Below are positions 1-7,032 of a stretch of 11,181 nucleotides of DNA, one piece after another. The notes beneath the pieces are model-generated. The model was not told the origin of the DNA and searched no databases. It saw nothing but the letters and a program-made list of their open reading frames with translations. Location: NCBI GenBank assembly GCA_027489295.1, contig JAIYAA010000404.1:1-11181 (forward strand). Reading direction: 5' to 3'. This DNA is from Sphingomonadales bacterium. GTDB taxonomy: Bacteria > Pseudomonadota > Alphaproteobacteria > Sphingomonadales > Sphingomonadaceae. Both the position numbers and the translations under genes were made by a program. Numbering within the stretch: the first letter of the stretch is position 1; the number at the start of each line of letters is the position of its first letter.

Positions 1-522
1 GCGAACGGCCGCCCGGCGTTCGACACGATGGCGTGGCGCAGCGGTGCGGAGGCCGATGCGGATCTCCGCGCCTGGCAGCGGGGCCAGACCGGCTATCCGA
101 TCGTCGATGCGGGCATGCGCCAGCTCTGGGCGACCGGCTGGATGCACAACCGGGTGCGGATGATCGCCGCCAGCTTCCTGATCAAGCACCTGCTGATCGA
201 CTGGCGCGCGGGCGAGCGCTGGTTCTGGGACACGCTGGTCGATGCCGATTACGGCAGCAACGCGGTGAACTGGCAATGGGTGTCCGGCTCCGGCGTCGAC
301 TCCAGCCAGTGGAGCAGAGTGATGGCGCCGCTGTCCCAATCCGACAAGTTCGACGCCGCCGGCTATATCCGTCACTGGGTGCCGGAACTGGCCAAGCTGC
401 CCGATGCCGCGATCCATGATCCCGAGGAGGCGGGATGCCGCCCGCGCGACTATCCGCGCAAGCGCATCAGCCATCGTGATGGCCGCGAACGCGCGCTTGC
501 CGCAGGCCGGGCGATCGGCTGA
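1..522 (+). CDS. phr: Deoxyribodipyrimidine photolyase, C-terminal part (5' end outside window)
   Basis: Light-driven repair of cyclobutane pyrimidine dimers by a FAD flavoprotein of the photolyase/cryptochrome family. The frame is open from base 1 and stops at TGA 520-522, so only the last 173 residues of a protein normally about 450-480 long are present. What remains is the helical FAD-binding domain: GQTGYPIVDAGMRQL, the GWMHNRVRM segment, DWRAGERWFWDTL and NWQWVSGSG. Aligned from memory to E. coli PhrB, two electron-transfer-chain tryptophans (W359 and W382 there) are kept as DW and NW in these blocks. The Asn that sits at the flavin N5 in PhrB (N378) is also kept, in GSNAVNW. The C-terminal block KFDAAGYIRHWVPELAKLP is typical. 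The gene lies 27 bp upstream of a CFA synthase homologue on the same strand, so co-transcription is likely. The N-terminal antenna-binding domain cannot be assessed. Confidence 0.94.
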   Translation, partial: ANGRPAFDTMAWRSGAEADADLRAWQRGQTGYPIVDAGMRQLWATGWMHNRVRMIAASFLIKHLLIDWRAGERWFWDTLVDADYGSNAVNWQWVSGSGVDSSQWSRVMAPLSQSDKFDAAGYIRHWVPELAKLPDAAIHDPEEAGCRPRDYPRKRISHRDGRERALAAGRAIG

Positions 523-549
523 GGGCTTGCCCGGGGCGATTAGCCGTGC

Positions 550-1794
550 ATGTTTCGGCACATGAACGCTCCGGCGCAGGATACCGCACGAGTCGCTGCG
601 CGCCGCTCGGGGCTCTTGGCTCTCTTCGGCCCGTTCTTCCATCGCCAGCTCGATCGGCTTGACCGCGGCATCGGCGAGGGAAGCCTCGAAGTATTCACGC
701 CCGATCGCCAGGCACGGCTGCTCGGCGGCGGCGCCGCGGGGCCGGCGGCTCTGGTCACGCTCCATAGCTGGCGGGCATTGCTACGGCTGGCAACCGGCGG
801 CTCGGCCGGCTGGTACGAGGCGTGGGACAGGGGCGAGTGGTCGAGCCCCGATCCGGTGCAGCTGTTCGCGCTGTTCGGCCGGAACCGGACCGGGCTGGCG
901 GCGCAGGCGCGCTCGCGGGGGCTGTCGCTGCTGCCGCGGCGGTGGATGCACTGGATGCGCCGCAACCATCGCGGCGGATCGCGCAAGAACATCGCCTTCC
1001 ACTATGACCTCGGCAACGATTTCTACACGCGCTGGCTCGACCCCGGCATGAGCTATTCGAGCGCGCTCTTCCGCGACATGGACGAGGCGCTGGAGGCTGC
1101 GCAGGAGCGGAAGCTGCAGGCGATCCTCGACCGCACCGCCACTCGGCCCGGCGACACCATCCTGGAGATCGGCTGTGGCTGGGGCTCGTTCGCGGAGCTG
1201 GCGCTGCGGCAGGGGCGCAAGCTCCACGGCATCACCCTTTCCACCGAGCAGAAGGCCTGGGCCGAGGCCCGCACCGCCGGTATGGAAGGCGCACGGTTCG
1301 GCCTTACCGATTATCGCGACGTGACCGGCCAGTATGATGCCGTCGCCAGCATCGAGATGGCGGAGGCGGTGGGCAGGGAATATTGGCCGGCCTATGTCGC
1401 CGCCATCGCGCGGGCGCTGAAGCCGGGCGGGCGCGCGGCCTTGCAGGTGATTACCTTCGATGAAGCGATGTTCGAAGGCTATGCCCGCAACGTCGACTTC
1501 ATCCAGACCTATGTCTTCCCCGGCGGCATGCTGCTCAAGGAAAGCGAATTCCGCGCCCTGGCCGAAGCCGAGGGGCTGGAATGGCGCGACCGGCAAGCCT
1601 TCGGGCTCGATTATGCCGAGACGCTGCGGCGCTGGCGCGAAAGCTTCGATGCGGCGGCCGCGGCGGGCCTATTGCCGCCGCAGTTCGACGATCGCTTCGT
1701 GCGGCTTTGGCGCTATTACCTGATGTTTTGCGAGGGCGGTTTCCGGGGCGGCGGGATCGACGTGATCCAGCTCACCCTGGTCAAGCGGGGCTGA
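550..1794 (+). CDS. cfa: Cyclopropane-fatty-acyl-phospholipid synthase family SAM methyltransferase (CMAS)
   Basis: Family members transfer a methylene or methyl group from S-adenosylmethionine to double bonds of membrane phospholipid acyl chains, at the inner face of the cytoplasmic membrane. The 414-residue product has a non-catalytic N-terminal domain (about 1-140) and a CMAS domain (about 145-414). Visible motifs are KNIAFHYDLGNDFY (146-159), the SAM motif LEIGCGWGS (205-213), LKPGG (290-294), YVFPGGML (321-328) and LDYAETLRRW (353-362). Compared with the bicarbonate site of E. coli Cfa, E239, I268 and Y317 are kept as E272, I301 and Y355. C139 is S171 (MSYSSALF) and H266 is Q299 (LQVITF), so this is a divergent subfamily and its product is not certain to be a cyclopropane. 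The start at 550 is the first ATG; the ATG at 562 is a possible alternative and neither has a clear Shine-Dalgarno. It follows phr closely and converges on an I78-inhibitor gene 7 bp beyond its stop. Confidence 0.9.
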   Translation: MFRHMNAPAQDTARVAARRSGLLALFGPFFHRQLDRLDRGIGEGSLEVFTPDRQARLLGGGAAGPAALVTLHSWRALLRLATGGSAGWYEAWDRGEWSSPDPVQLFALFGRNRTGLAAQARSRGLSLLPRRWMHWMRRNHRGGSRKNIAFHYDLGNDFYTRWLDPGMSYSSALFRDMDEALEAAQERKLQAILDRTATRPGDTILEIGCGWGSFAELALRQGRKLHGITLSTEQKAWAEARTAGMEGARFGLTDYRDVTGQYDAVASIEMAEAVGREYWPAYVAAIARALKPGGRAALQVITFDEAMFEGYARNVDFIQTYVFPGGMLLKESEFRALAEAEGLEWRDRQAFGLDYAETLRRWRESFDAAAAAGLLPPQFDDRFVRLWRYYLMFCEGGFRGGGIDVIQLTLVKRG

Positions 1795-1807
1795 CCCCGC
1801 GTCAGCC
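1785..1807. terminator. Hairpin(s) between convergent cfa and I78-inhibitor genes
   Basis: GCGGGG (1785-1790), CTGA, CCCCGC (1795-1800) forms a perfect 6-bp stem with a tetraloop containing the cfa TGA stop. A competing perfect 7-bp stem, GGCTGAC (1789-1795) with GTCAGCC (1801-1807), takes in the stop codons of both converging genes. Position and symmetry suggest a compact bidirectional transcription end. There is no T-run, so intrinsic termination is not proven, and Rho or mere hairpin protection of the 3' ends is possible. Confidence 0.5.
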
Positions 1808-2092
1808 GCAGCGCGCGTCGGTGATCGTGCCGCCCTTGTCGACATGCAGGTTCAGCCGGTCGACGCGGAAGTCCATCGTCACCGCCGAGCCCGGCTCGAT
1901 CCAGCGCAGGCGCTTGGCGCCCGAATGGCGCAGCGCCTCGCGTTCGTCGATTGCGGCGCGCTGCTGCCCCTTCAGGTAGAGCACCCGATTCGCATCGCAC
2001 TCCACCATCGCCGGCAGCGGCTCGGCCTGCTTCTGCGGGGCACAGCCCGCAGTGCCGGCAACCAGGGCGAGGAGCGCGATCCGCCCGATCAT
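1802..2092 (-). CDS. I78-family peptidase inhibitor-like small lipoprotein
   Basis: A 96-residue protein with a hydrophobic N-terminal signal (about residues 2-13) ending at Cys17 (TAGC), a plausible though atypical lipobox because Thr replaces the usual Leu at -3. It is probably exported and lipid-anchored in the envelope. The C-terminal half, SGAKRLRWIEPGSAVTMDFR followed by DRLNLHVD and a final ARCG, matches the potato-inhibitor-like I78 family, whose characterised fungal member inhibits serine proteases. Cys32 and Cys95 could form a disulfide. The start ATG (2092-2090) overlaps the TGA of rnd by 4 bp (ATGA), which fixes the start and implies translational coupling to rnd. No catalytic function is expected. 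The family call is from motif recognition and the target protease is unknown. The longer open frame running upstream in this phase is antisense/out-of-frame to rnd and is not coding. Confidence 0.8.
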   Translation of the reverse strand: MIGRIALLALVAGTAGCAPQKQAEPLPAMVECDANRVLYLKGQQRAAIDEREALRHSGAKRLRWIEPGSAVTMDFRVDRLNLHVDKGGTITDARCG

Positions 2093-3264
2093 GCGGGTTC
2101 TTCCGTGCGGGTCATCTTGAGCTTGCCGTTGCGCACCGCGAAGCCGAGCTGGCCTTCCACCAGCGCCAACGCGTCGCGGCCGAACTGTTCGTAGCGCCAG
2201 CCCTCGAGGATCGGCAGGTCCTTGCGGACGCCGGCGGCGAGCGCCTCCAGATCCTCGGACCGCGCGAGCAGGCGCGGCGCGACGTTCACTTCCTTGGCGC
2301 GGATCTTGAGCAGTAGCTTCAGGAGATCGGCGACCAGCGCGCCGTCCTTGCCGAGCGCCGGCTTGCGCTCTTCGCGGCCGGGCATCTCGTCGGCCGGCAT
2401 CGGCTTCGAGTCGGCGATCGCTGCCATCATCCGCCCGCCGATGTCGTTGCCCGCCCAGGCGGCGGAGAGGCCGCGGACCTTGGCGAGATCGCTCTGCTTG
2501 CGCGGCGGGTTGGCGGCGATGTCGGCCAGCGTTTCGTCCTTGACGATGCGGCCGCGCGGCAGGTCCTTGCCCTGCGCCTCCAGCTCGCGCCAGCGGGCCA
2601 GCGCCTTGAGGCGGCCGAGCACCTCGGGCTTGCGGCTGTTGATGCGGACGCGCTGCCACACCTGGTCGGGATCGTTGCGATAATTCTCGGGGTCGCTGAT
2701 CCGCTCCATCTCCTGGTCCAGCCACACGCCGCGGCCGGACTTGCGCAGCTTTTCCAGCATCTTGGGGAAGATCTTGGAAAGGTGCGTCACGTCGGCGATC
2801 GCGTAATCGATCTGGCGCTTGTCGAGCGGGCGGCGCGCCCAATCGGTGAAGCGGGCGCCCTTATCGACGACGATGCCAAGATAGGTGTCGACGAGGTTCG
2901 AGTAGCCGATCTGCTCGCCCTGGCCGAGCGCCATTGCAGCGACCTGGGTGTCGAACATCGGGTGCGGCGTCTTGCCGGTGAGGTTGTAGACGATCTCGAT
3001 GTCCTGGCCGCCGGCGTGGAAGACCTTGAGCACGTCCTCGTTGTTGACCATCAGCTCGAGCAGGGGGCCCATGTCGAGCCCGGGAGCCATCGGATCGATC
3101 GCCGCGGCCTCCTTGTCGTTGGCGACCTGGATGAGGCAAAGCTCGGGCCAGTAGCTGTTTTCGCGCATGAACTCGGTGTCGACCGTGACGTAGTCGGACT
3201 GCGCGAGGCGTTTGCAGAGATCGGCGAGGGTGACGCTGTCTTCGATCAGACCATGAATGTGCAT
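2089..3264 (-). CDS. rnd: Ribonuclease D (DEDDy 3'-5' exoribonuclease with HRDC domain)
   Basis: Cytoplasmic 3'-5' exoribonuclease that trims tRNA precursors and other structured RNAs, using two divalent metal ions. The 391-residue protein carries all four acidic ligands of the DEDDy class: D29 and E31 in VTVDTEF, D88 in FHAGGQD, and D158 with the catalytic Tyr154 in YAIADVTHL. The HRDC nucleic-acid-binding region follows (about 205-290, with KDETLADIA). The C-terminal region after about 300 resembles the second helical domain of RNase D proteins. The start MHIHGLIEDS is the usual alphaproteobacterial N-terminus; upstream is only a weak GGGCG ribosome-binding sequence. A TATATG box at 3278-3273 on this strand lies so close to the ATG that any 5' leader would be very short. 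The gene is divergent from aspS and overlaps the downstream inhibitor gene by 4 bp. Confidence 0.96.
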   Translation of the reverse strand: MHIHGLIEDSVTLADLCKRLAQSDYVTVDTEFMRENSYWPELCLIQVANDKEAAAIDPMAPGLDMGPLLELMVNNEDVLKVFHAGGQDIEIVYNLTGKTPHPMFDTQVAAMALGQGEQIGYSNLVDTYLGIVVDKGARFTDWARRPLDKRQIDYAIADVTHLSKIFPKMLEKLRKSGRGVWLDQEMERISDPENYRNDPDQVWQRVRINSRKPEVLGRLKALARWRELEAQGKDLPRGRIVKDETLADIAANPPRKQSDLAKVRGLSAAWAGNDIGGRMMAAIADSKPMPADEMPGREERKPALGKDGALVADLLKLLLKIRAKEVNVAPRLLARSEDLEALAAGVRKDLPILEGWRYEQFGRDALALVEGQLGFAVRNGKLKMTRTEEPA

Positions 3265-3411
3265 CTGACGCCCATATACCGGTCTTCGGGTTGACAAAAG
3301 TGGGGTGTGACCGGAATGCGCGCGGTCATAGTGTTTCAATATCGTCGCGCCGGCCCGTTCCGGCACCGCCTGCCCTGGCGGGGATGACGACAAGGTGAGA
3401 AGATCAGCAAC
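3265..3411. promoter_or_regulatory. Divergent rnd/aspS promoter region
   Basis: These 147 bp separate the start codons of rnd (-) and aspS (+) and must hold both promoters. A perfect -35 hexamer TTGACA on + at 3291-3296 has only a poor -10 match (GAATGC, 3314-3319). For rnd a TATATG box lies at 3278-3273 on the - strand. GCCGG (3349-3353) and CCGGC (3360-3364) could form a 5-bp hairpin in the aspS leader. The aspS ribosome binding site is probably AAGGTGAG (3392-3399) or GAGAAG just after it. I see no T-box or tRNA-like leader. Exact transcription starts cannot be fixed from sequence. Confidence 0.4.
3308..3328. promoter_or_regulatory. Inverted repeat TGACCG-N9-CGGTCA, possible operator
   Basis: TGACCG (3308-3313) and CGGTCA (3323-3328) form a perfect 6-bp dyad with 9-bp spacing, about 21 bp overall. 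That is the size of a dimeric regulator site one helical turn apart. It sits between the divergent rnd and aspS genes and just downstream of the TTGACA box. No regulator is assigned, and a 6-bp dyad could occur by chance in GC-rich DNA. Confidence 0.3.
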
Positions 3412-5214
3412 ATGCACGCCTATCGCACCCACACCTGCGCCCAGCTCCGCTCCGCGGACGTGGGGCAAACCGTCCGCCTGTCGGGCTGGGTGCACCGCAA
3501 GCGCGACCATGGCGACCTGGTGTTCGTCGACCTGCGCGATCATTACGGCATCACCCAGATCGTCACCGATGCGAGCGGCCCGGCCTTCGAGGCGATCGAG
3601 TCGCTGCGTTCCGAATCGGTGATCACCGTCACCGGCACGGTCGTCGCGCGCGATGCCAGCGTGGTGAACCCGAACCTGCCGACCGGCGAGATCGAGGTTC
3701 GCGCTGCCGAAGTCACCGTCCAGTCGGCCGCCGCCGACCTGCCGATGCCGGTGTTCGGCGACCAGGAATATCCCGAAGAGATCCGCCTGCGGAACCGCTA
3801 TCTCGATCTGCGCCGCGAGAAGGTCCACAAGAACATCCTGCTGCGCTCGAACGTGATCGCGTCGCTCCGCCGCCGGATGATTGACCAGGGCTTTACCGAG
3901 TTCCAGACGCCGATCCTCACCGCGTCGAGCCCCGAAGGCGCGCGCGACTATCTCGTCCCCAGCCGCGTCCATCCGGGCAAGTTCTATGCGCTGCCGCAGG
4001 CGCCGCAGATGTTCAAGCAGCTGCTGATGGTCGCCGGCTTCGACCGCTATTTCCAGATCGCGCCGTGCTTCCGCGACGAGGACGCACGTGCGGACCGCAG
4101 CCCGGGTGAATTCTACCAGCTCGACTTCGAGATGAGCTTCGTGACGCAGGACGACGTGTTTGCGGCGATCGAGCCGGTGCTGCACGGCGTGTTCGAGGAA
4201 TTCGCCGACTGGGAGGGTATGGGCCGCACCGTCAGCGCGCTGCCGTTCAAGCGCATCCCGTACCGCGAATCGATGCTCAAGTACGGCAACGACAAGCCGG
4301 ACCTGCGCAACCCGCTGGTGATCACCGACGTGTCGGACTTCTTCAAGGGCTCGGGCTTCGGCCGCTTCGCCTCGATCGTCGAGGGCGGCGACGTCGTCCG
4401 CGCGATCCCGGCGCCGGGCACCCATGAGAAGAGCCGCAAGTTCTTCGACGACATGAACAGCTGGGCGCAGAGCGAAGGCTTCCCCGGCCTCGGCTATGCG
4501 ACGCAGAAGGACGGCGTGTTCGGCGGCCCGATCGCCAACAACCATGGCCAGGACGGCATGAAGGCGATGGCGGAAGCCATGGGCCTCGGCCCGAACGACG
4601 GCATCTTCTTCGCCGCCGGCAAGGAAGCGCAGGCAGCCAAGCTCGCCGGCCTCGCGCGTACCCGTGTGGCGGACCAGCTCGAGCTGATCGACAAGAAGCG
4701 CTTCGAGTTCTGCTGGATCGTCGACTTCCCGATGTTCGAATATGACGAGGACGCCAAGAAGGTCGACTTCAGCCACAACCCCTTCTCGATGCCGCAGGGC
4801 GAGCTGGAGGCGCTGGAGACCAAGAACCCGCTCGACATCCTCGCCTATCAGTACGACATCGTCTGCAACGGCATCGAGCTGTCCTCGGGCGCGATCCGGA
4901 ACCACAAGCCGGAGATCATGTACAAGGCGTTCGAGATCGCCGGCTATACGCAGGCCGATGTCGACACCAACTTCGCGGGCATGATCAACGCCTTCAAGTT
5001 CGGTGCGCCGCCGCACGGCGGCTCGGCCCCGGGTGTCGACCGCATCGTGATGCTGCTCGCCGACGAGCCGAACATCCGCGAGGTGATCGCCTTCCCGATG
5101 ACGCAGAAGGCCGAGGATCTGATGATGCACGCGCCCTCGGCGGTCAGTGACAAGCAGCTCAAGGAACTGCACATCCGGCTGGCGCCGGGCGTCGACGGCC
5201 CCAAGGCCGGCTGA
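3412..5214 (+). CDS. aspS: Aspartyl-tRNA synthetase (class IIb, bacterial type, probably non-discriminating)
   Basis: Charges tRNA-Asp with aspartate in the cytoplasm and, if non-discriminating, also misacylates tRNA-Asn. The 600-residue length is usual for the bacterial type. Domains in order: OB-fold anticodon-binding domain (about 1-105, WVHRKRDHG at 26-34); class II motif 1 region (about 151-175, [18 protein letters not shown] nearby); motif 2 with [19 protein letters not shown] (220-238); the bacterial GAD insertion (about 280-420); and motif 3 in [14 protein letters not shown] (536-549). His33 aligns with H31 of the non-discriminating Pseudomonas aeruginosa enzyme, where the discriminating E. 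coli enzyme has Leu. Ser83 lies where P. aeruginosa has Gly and E. coli Lys. The start ATG follows a purine-rich AAGGTGAG. It is the first gene of a likely aspS-ldhA-ppk2 transcript; the next gene begins 4-16 bp after the stop. Confidence 0.98.
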   Translation: MHAYRTHTCAQLRSADVGQTVRLSGWVHRKRDHGDLVFVDLRDHYGITQIVTDASGPAFEAIESLRSESVITVTGTVVARDASVVNPNLPTGEIEVRAAEVTVQSAAADLPMPVFGDQEYPEEIRLRNRYLDLRREKVHKNILLRSNVIASLRRRMIDQGFTEFQTPILTASSPEGARDYLVPSRVHPGKFYALPQAPQMFKQLLMVAGFDRYFQIAPCFRDEDARADRSPGEFYQLDFEMSFVTQDDVFAAIEPVLHGVFEEFADWEGMGRTVSALPFKRIPYRESMLKYGNDKPDLRNPLVITDVSDFFKGSGFGRFASIVEGGDVVRAIPAPGTHEKSRKFFDDMNSWAQSEGFPGLGYATQKDGVFGGPIANNHGQDGMKAMAEAMGLGPNDGIFFAAGKEAQAAKLAGLARTRVADQLELIDKKRFEFCWIVDFPMFEYDEDAKKVDFSHNPFSMPQGELEALETKNPLDILAYQYDIVCNGIELSSGAIRNHKPEIMYKAFEIAGYTQADVDTNFAGMINAFKFGAPPHGGSAPGVDRIVMLLADEPNIREVIAFPMTQKAEDLMMHAPSAVSDKQLKELHIRLAPGVDGPKAG

Positions 5215-5230
5215 GGCGATGTCGGCGGTC

Positions 5231-6259
5231 ATGCGCGTCGCGGTGTTCAACACCAAGGCCTATGACCGCCGCTTCCTTGCCGAGGCCAATGCCCGCTTCG
5301 GCCACGACCTGACCTTCCTCGAACCCCGCCTCGACGTGCTGACCGCCCCGCTGGCGGCGGGGCACGAGGCGGTTTGCGTGTTCGTCAACGACGTGGTCGA
5401 CGCAGCCGTGCTGGAGGCACTGGCCAAGGCGGGCATCCGGCTGGTGGCGCTGCGCTGCGCGGGCTTCAACAATGTCGATCTGGTGGCGGCTGGGCGGCAC
5501 GGCATCACCGTGGTGCGGGTGCCGGCCTATTCACCGCATGCGGTGGCGGAGTTCACCATCGGGCTGCTGCTCGCGGTCGACCGCCAGATCCCGCGCGCCT
5601 GGTCGCGGGTGCGGGAGAACAACTTCGCGCTCGACGGGCTGATCGGGCGCAACCTCCATGGTCGCACCGTCGGCGTGATCGGCACCGGCAAGATCGGCGC
5701 GCTGGTCGCCCGGACGCTGCGGGCCGGCTTCGGCTGCACGGTGCTAGCAAGCGATCTCCACGCCGATCCCGAACTGGAGGCGATCGGGGTGCGCTATGTG
5801 CCGCGCGAGGAGCTACTGCGCACCGCCGAGATCCTCACCCTGCATTGCCCGCTCACCCCGGACACCCACCGGCTGATCAATGCGCAGGTGATCGCCGAGG
5901 CGCGCGACGGCCTCACCATCGTCAACACCAGCCGCGGCGCGCTGATCGACACCGGTGCACTGATCGAGGGGCTCAAGGCGCGCAAGATCCGCGCCGTCGC
6001 GCTCGACGTGTACGAGCAGGAGGCGGACCTGTTCTTCGAGGACCTCTCCAACGAGATCATCGCCGACGACCAGTTCCAGCGGCTGCTCACCTTCCCCAAC
6101 GTGCTGGTCACCGGCCACCAGGCCTTCCTCACCGAGGAAGCGCTGTCGGCGATCGCGGAGACGACGCTTGCCAGCATCGCCGACTTTGCGGAGGGCAAGC
6201 CGCTCGCCAACCGCGTCGATGCAGCCTTGATCGCGCCGGCGCGTTCAGCCGCCCTATGA
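5231..6259 (+). CDS. ldhA: D-2-hydroxyacid dehydrogenase, LdhA-type D-lactate dehydrogenase
   Basis: NAD-dependent reduction of pyruvate to D-lactate (or of a related 2-keto acid) in the cytoplasm. The 342-residue product follows E. coli LdhA closely: VAVFNTKAYDRR at the N-terminus, ALRCAGFNNVDL (73-84), VRVPAYSPHAVAEFTIG (95-111), the Rossmann loop GTGKIG (151-156), HCPLTP (205-210), VNTSRGALID (231-240), the DVYEQEADLFFED block (259-271) and GHQAFLTEEAL (295-305). The catalytic triad R235, E264 and H296 is intact, at the same numbering as in E. coli. Asp175 at the end of the second strand indicates NAD rather than NADP. I chose ATG 5231 because family members start at this MxVAV; ATG 5219, four bases after the aspS stop, would add four residues. 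The stop overlaps the ppk2 start (ATGA). The true substrate could be another 2-keto acid. Confidence 0.9.
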   Translation: MRVAVFNTKAYDRRFLAEANARFGHDLTFLEPRLDVLTAPLAAGHEAVCVFVNDVVDAAVLEALAKAGIRLVALRCAGFNNVDLVAAGRHGITVVRVPAYSPHAVAEFTIGLLLAVDRQIPRAWSRVRENNFALDGLIGRNLHGRTVGVIGTGKIGALVARTLRAGFGCTVLASDLHADPELEAIGVRYVPREELLRTAEILTLHCPLTPDTHRLINAQVIAEARDGLTIVNTSRGALIDTGALIEGLKARKIRAVALDVYEQEADLFFEDLSNEIIADDQFQRLLTFPNVLVTGHQAFLTEEALSAIAETTLASIADFAEGKPLANRVDAALIAPARSAAL

Positions 6260-7032
6260 CGATCGACCTTTCGGACTATGAAGCCGGTCTCTCGCTCGAC
6301 GGGGACTATGACGAACAGCTCGCCAAGCTGCAGAAGCGGTTGAGCCATATCCAGACCGCGCACATCATCCACAAGCGCCGCGCGATCGTGGCGTTCGAGG
6401 GCTGGGACGCGGCGGGGAAGGGCGGGGTGATCAAGCGCCTCACCGCCGAATGGGACCCACGCTATTACGAGGTATGGCCGATCTCGGCGCCGACCCAGGA
6501 GGAACTGTCCCACCATTTCCTCTGGCGCTTCTGGCAGCGGCTGCCGGCGCAGCACCAGATCGGCGTGTTCGATCGCACCTGGTACGGGCGGGTGCTGGTC
6601 GAGCGGGTGGAAGGCTATGCCAGCGAGGCCGAGTGGCGGCGCGGCTATGCCGAGATCAACGATTTCGAGGCGCAGCAGGTCGAAAACGGCGCGACGCTGG
6701 TCAAGATTTTCCTCCATGTTACCCAGAAGACCCAGGACAAGCGGCTGCGCGACCGGCTGACCCATCCGTGGAAGCGCTGGAAAACGGGCATGGACGATTT
6801 CCGCAACCGCGCCCGCAGGGCCGATTATCTCGACGCGATGCACGAGATGTTTCACGAGACCGACACGCCGCACGCGCGCTGGACGGTGATCGACGGCAAC
6901 CACAAAAAGGCCGCTCGCATCGCCGCGCTGACGGCGATCGCCGAGCAGCTGGAAAAGCACGTGCCGATGGTGCCGCCCGAACTCGATCCGGAGGTGGTGA
7001 AGGTGGCGACGGAAGCGCTGGGGAAGTTCTAG
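6256..7032 (+). CDS. ppk2: PPK2-family polyphosphate kinase / polyphosphate:nucleotide phosphotransferase
   Basis: Uses inorganic polyphosphate to phosphorylate nucleotides (AMP, ADP, GDP or UDP, depending on class) in the cytoplasm. The 258-residue single domain has a P-loop kinase fold: Walker A GWDAAGKGG (49-57), the APTQEELSHHFLWRFW block (78-93), Walker B and catalytic region VFDRTWYGRVLVERVEG (104-120), and a lid rich in basic residues with DKRLRDRLTHPWKRWK (161-176). DWRNR of relatives is DFRNR here (181-185), followed by YLDAMHEM. EGWDAAGKGG with DRTWYGRVLVERVEG resembles the PAP/class II type more than class I or III. Classical class II proteins are two fused domains; this one is single, so class and nucleotide preference are uncertain. 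ATG 6256-6258 overlaps the ldhA TGA by 4 bp, which fixes the start and implies coupling. A strong hairpin spans the stop codon. Confidence 0.93.
   Translation: MTIDLSDYEAGLSLDGDYDEQLAKLQKRLSHIQTAHIIHKRRAIVAFEGWDAAGKGGVIKRLTAEWDPRYYEVWPISAPTQEELSHHFLWRFWQRLPAQHQIGVFDRTWYGRVLVERVEGYASEAEWRRGYAEINDFEAQQVENGATLVKIFLHVTQKTQDKRLRDRLTHPWKRWKTGMDDFRNRARRADYLDAMHEMFHETDTPHARWTVIDGNHKKAARIAALTAIAEQLEKHVPMVPPELDPEVVKVATEALGKF

Noticed and set aside
507..534. CCGGGC-N16-GCCCGG inverted repeat at the phr stop
   Set aside because: Only a 6-bp stem with a 16-nt loop, no T-run, and the next gene starts 27 bp after the stop; weak as a terminator.
3291..3319. Sigma-70 promoter for aspS from TTGACA
   Set aside because: The -35 is perfect, but no acceptable -10 lies 16-18 bp downstream; kept only as part of the divergent region.
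2089..5256. Very long - strand open frame (about 1055 codons) running through aspS antisense into rnd
   Set aside because: Only its rnd part has family similarity. The antisense-to-aspS part is an open frame caused by strong G/C bias at third codon positions and is rich in Arg, Asp, Glu, His, Val and Leu with no recognisable domain.
5374..6255. Frame-shifted upstream extension of the ppk2 frame through ldhA
   Set aside because: Arg/Ala/Gly-rich out-of-frame translation of ldhA; the real ppk2 start is the ATGA overlap at 6256.
5794..6960. 388-codon - strand open frame antisense to ldhA and ppk2
   Set aside because: No motif or ribosome binding site; both sense genes carry complete catalytic signatures.
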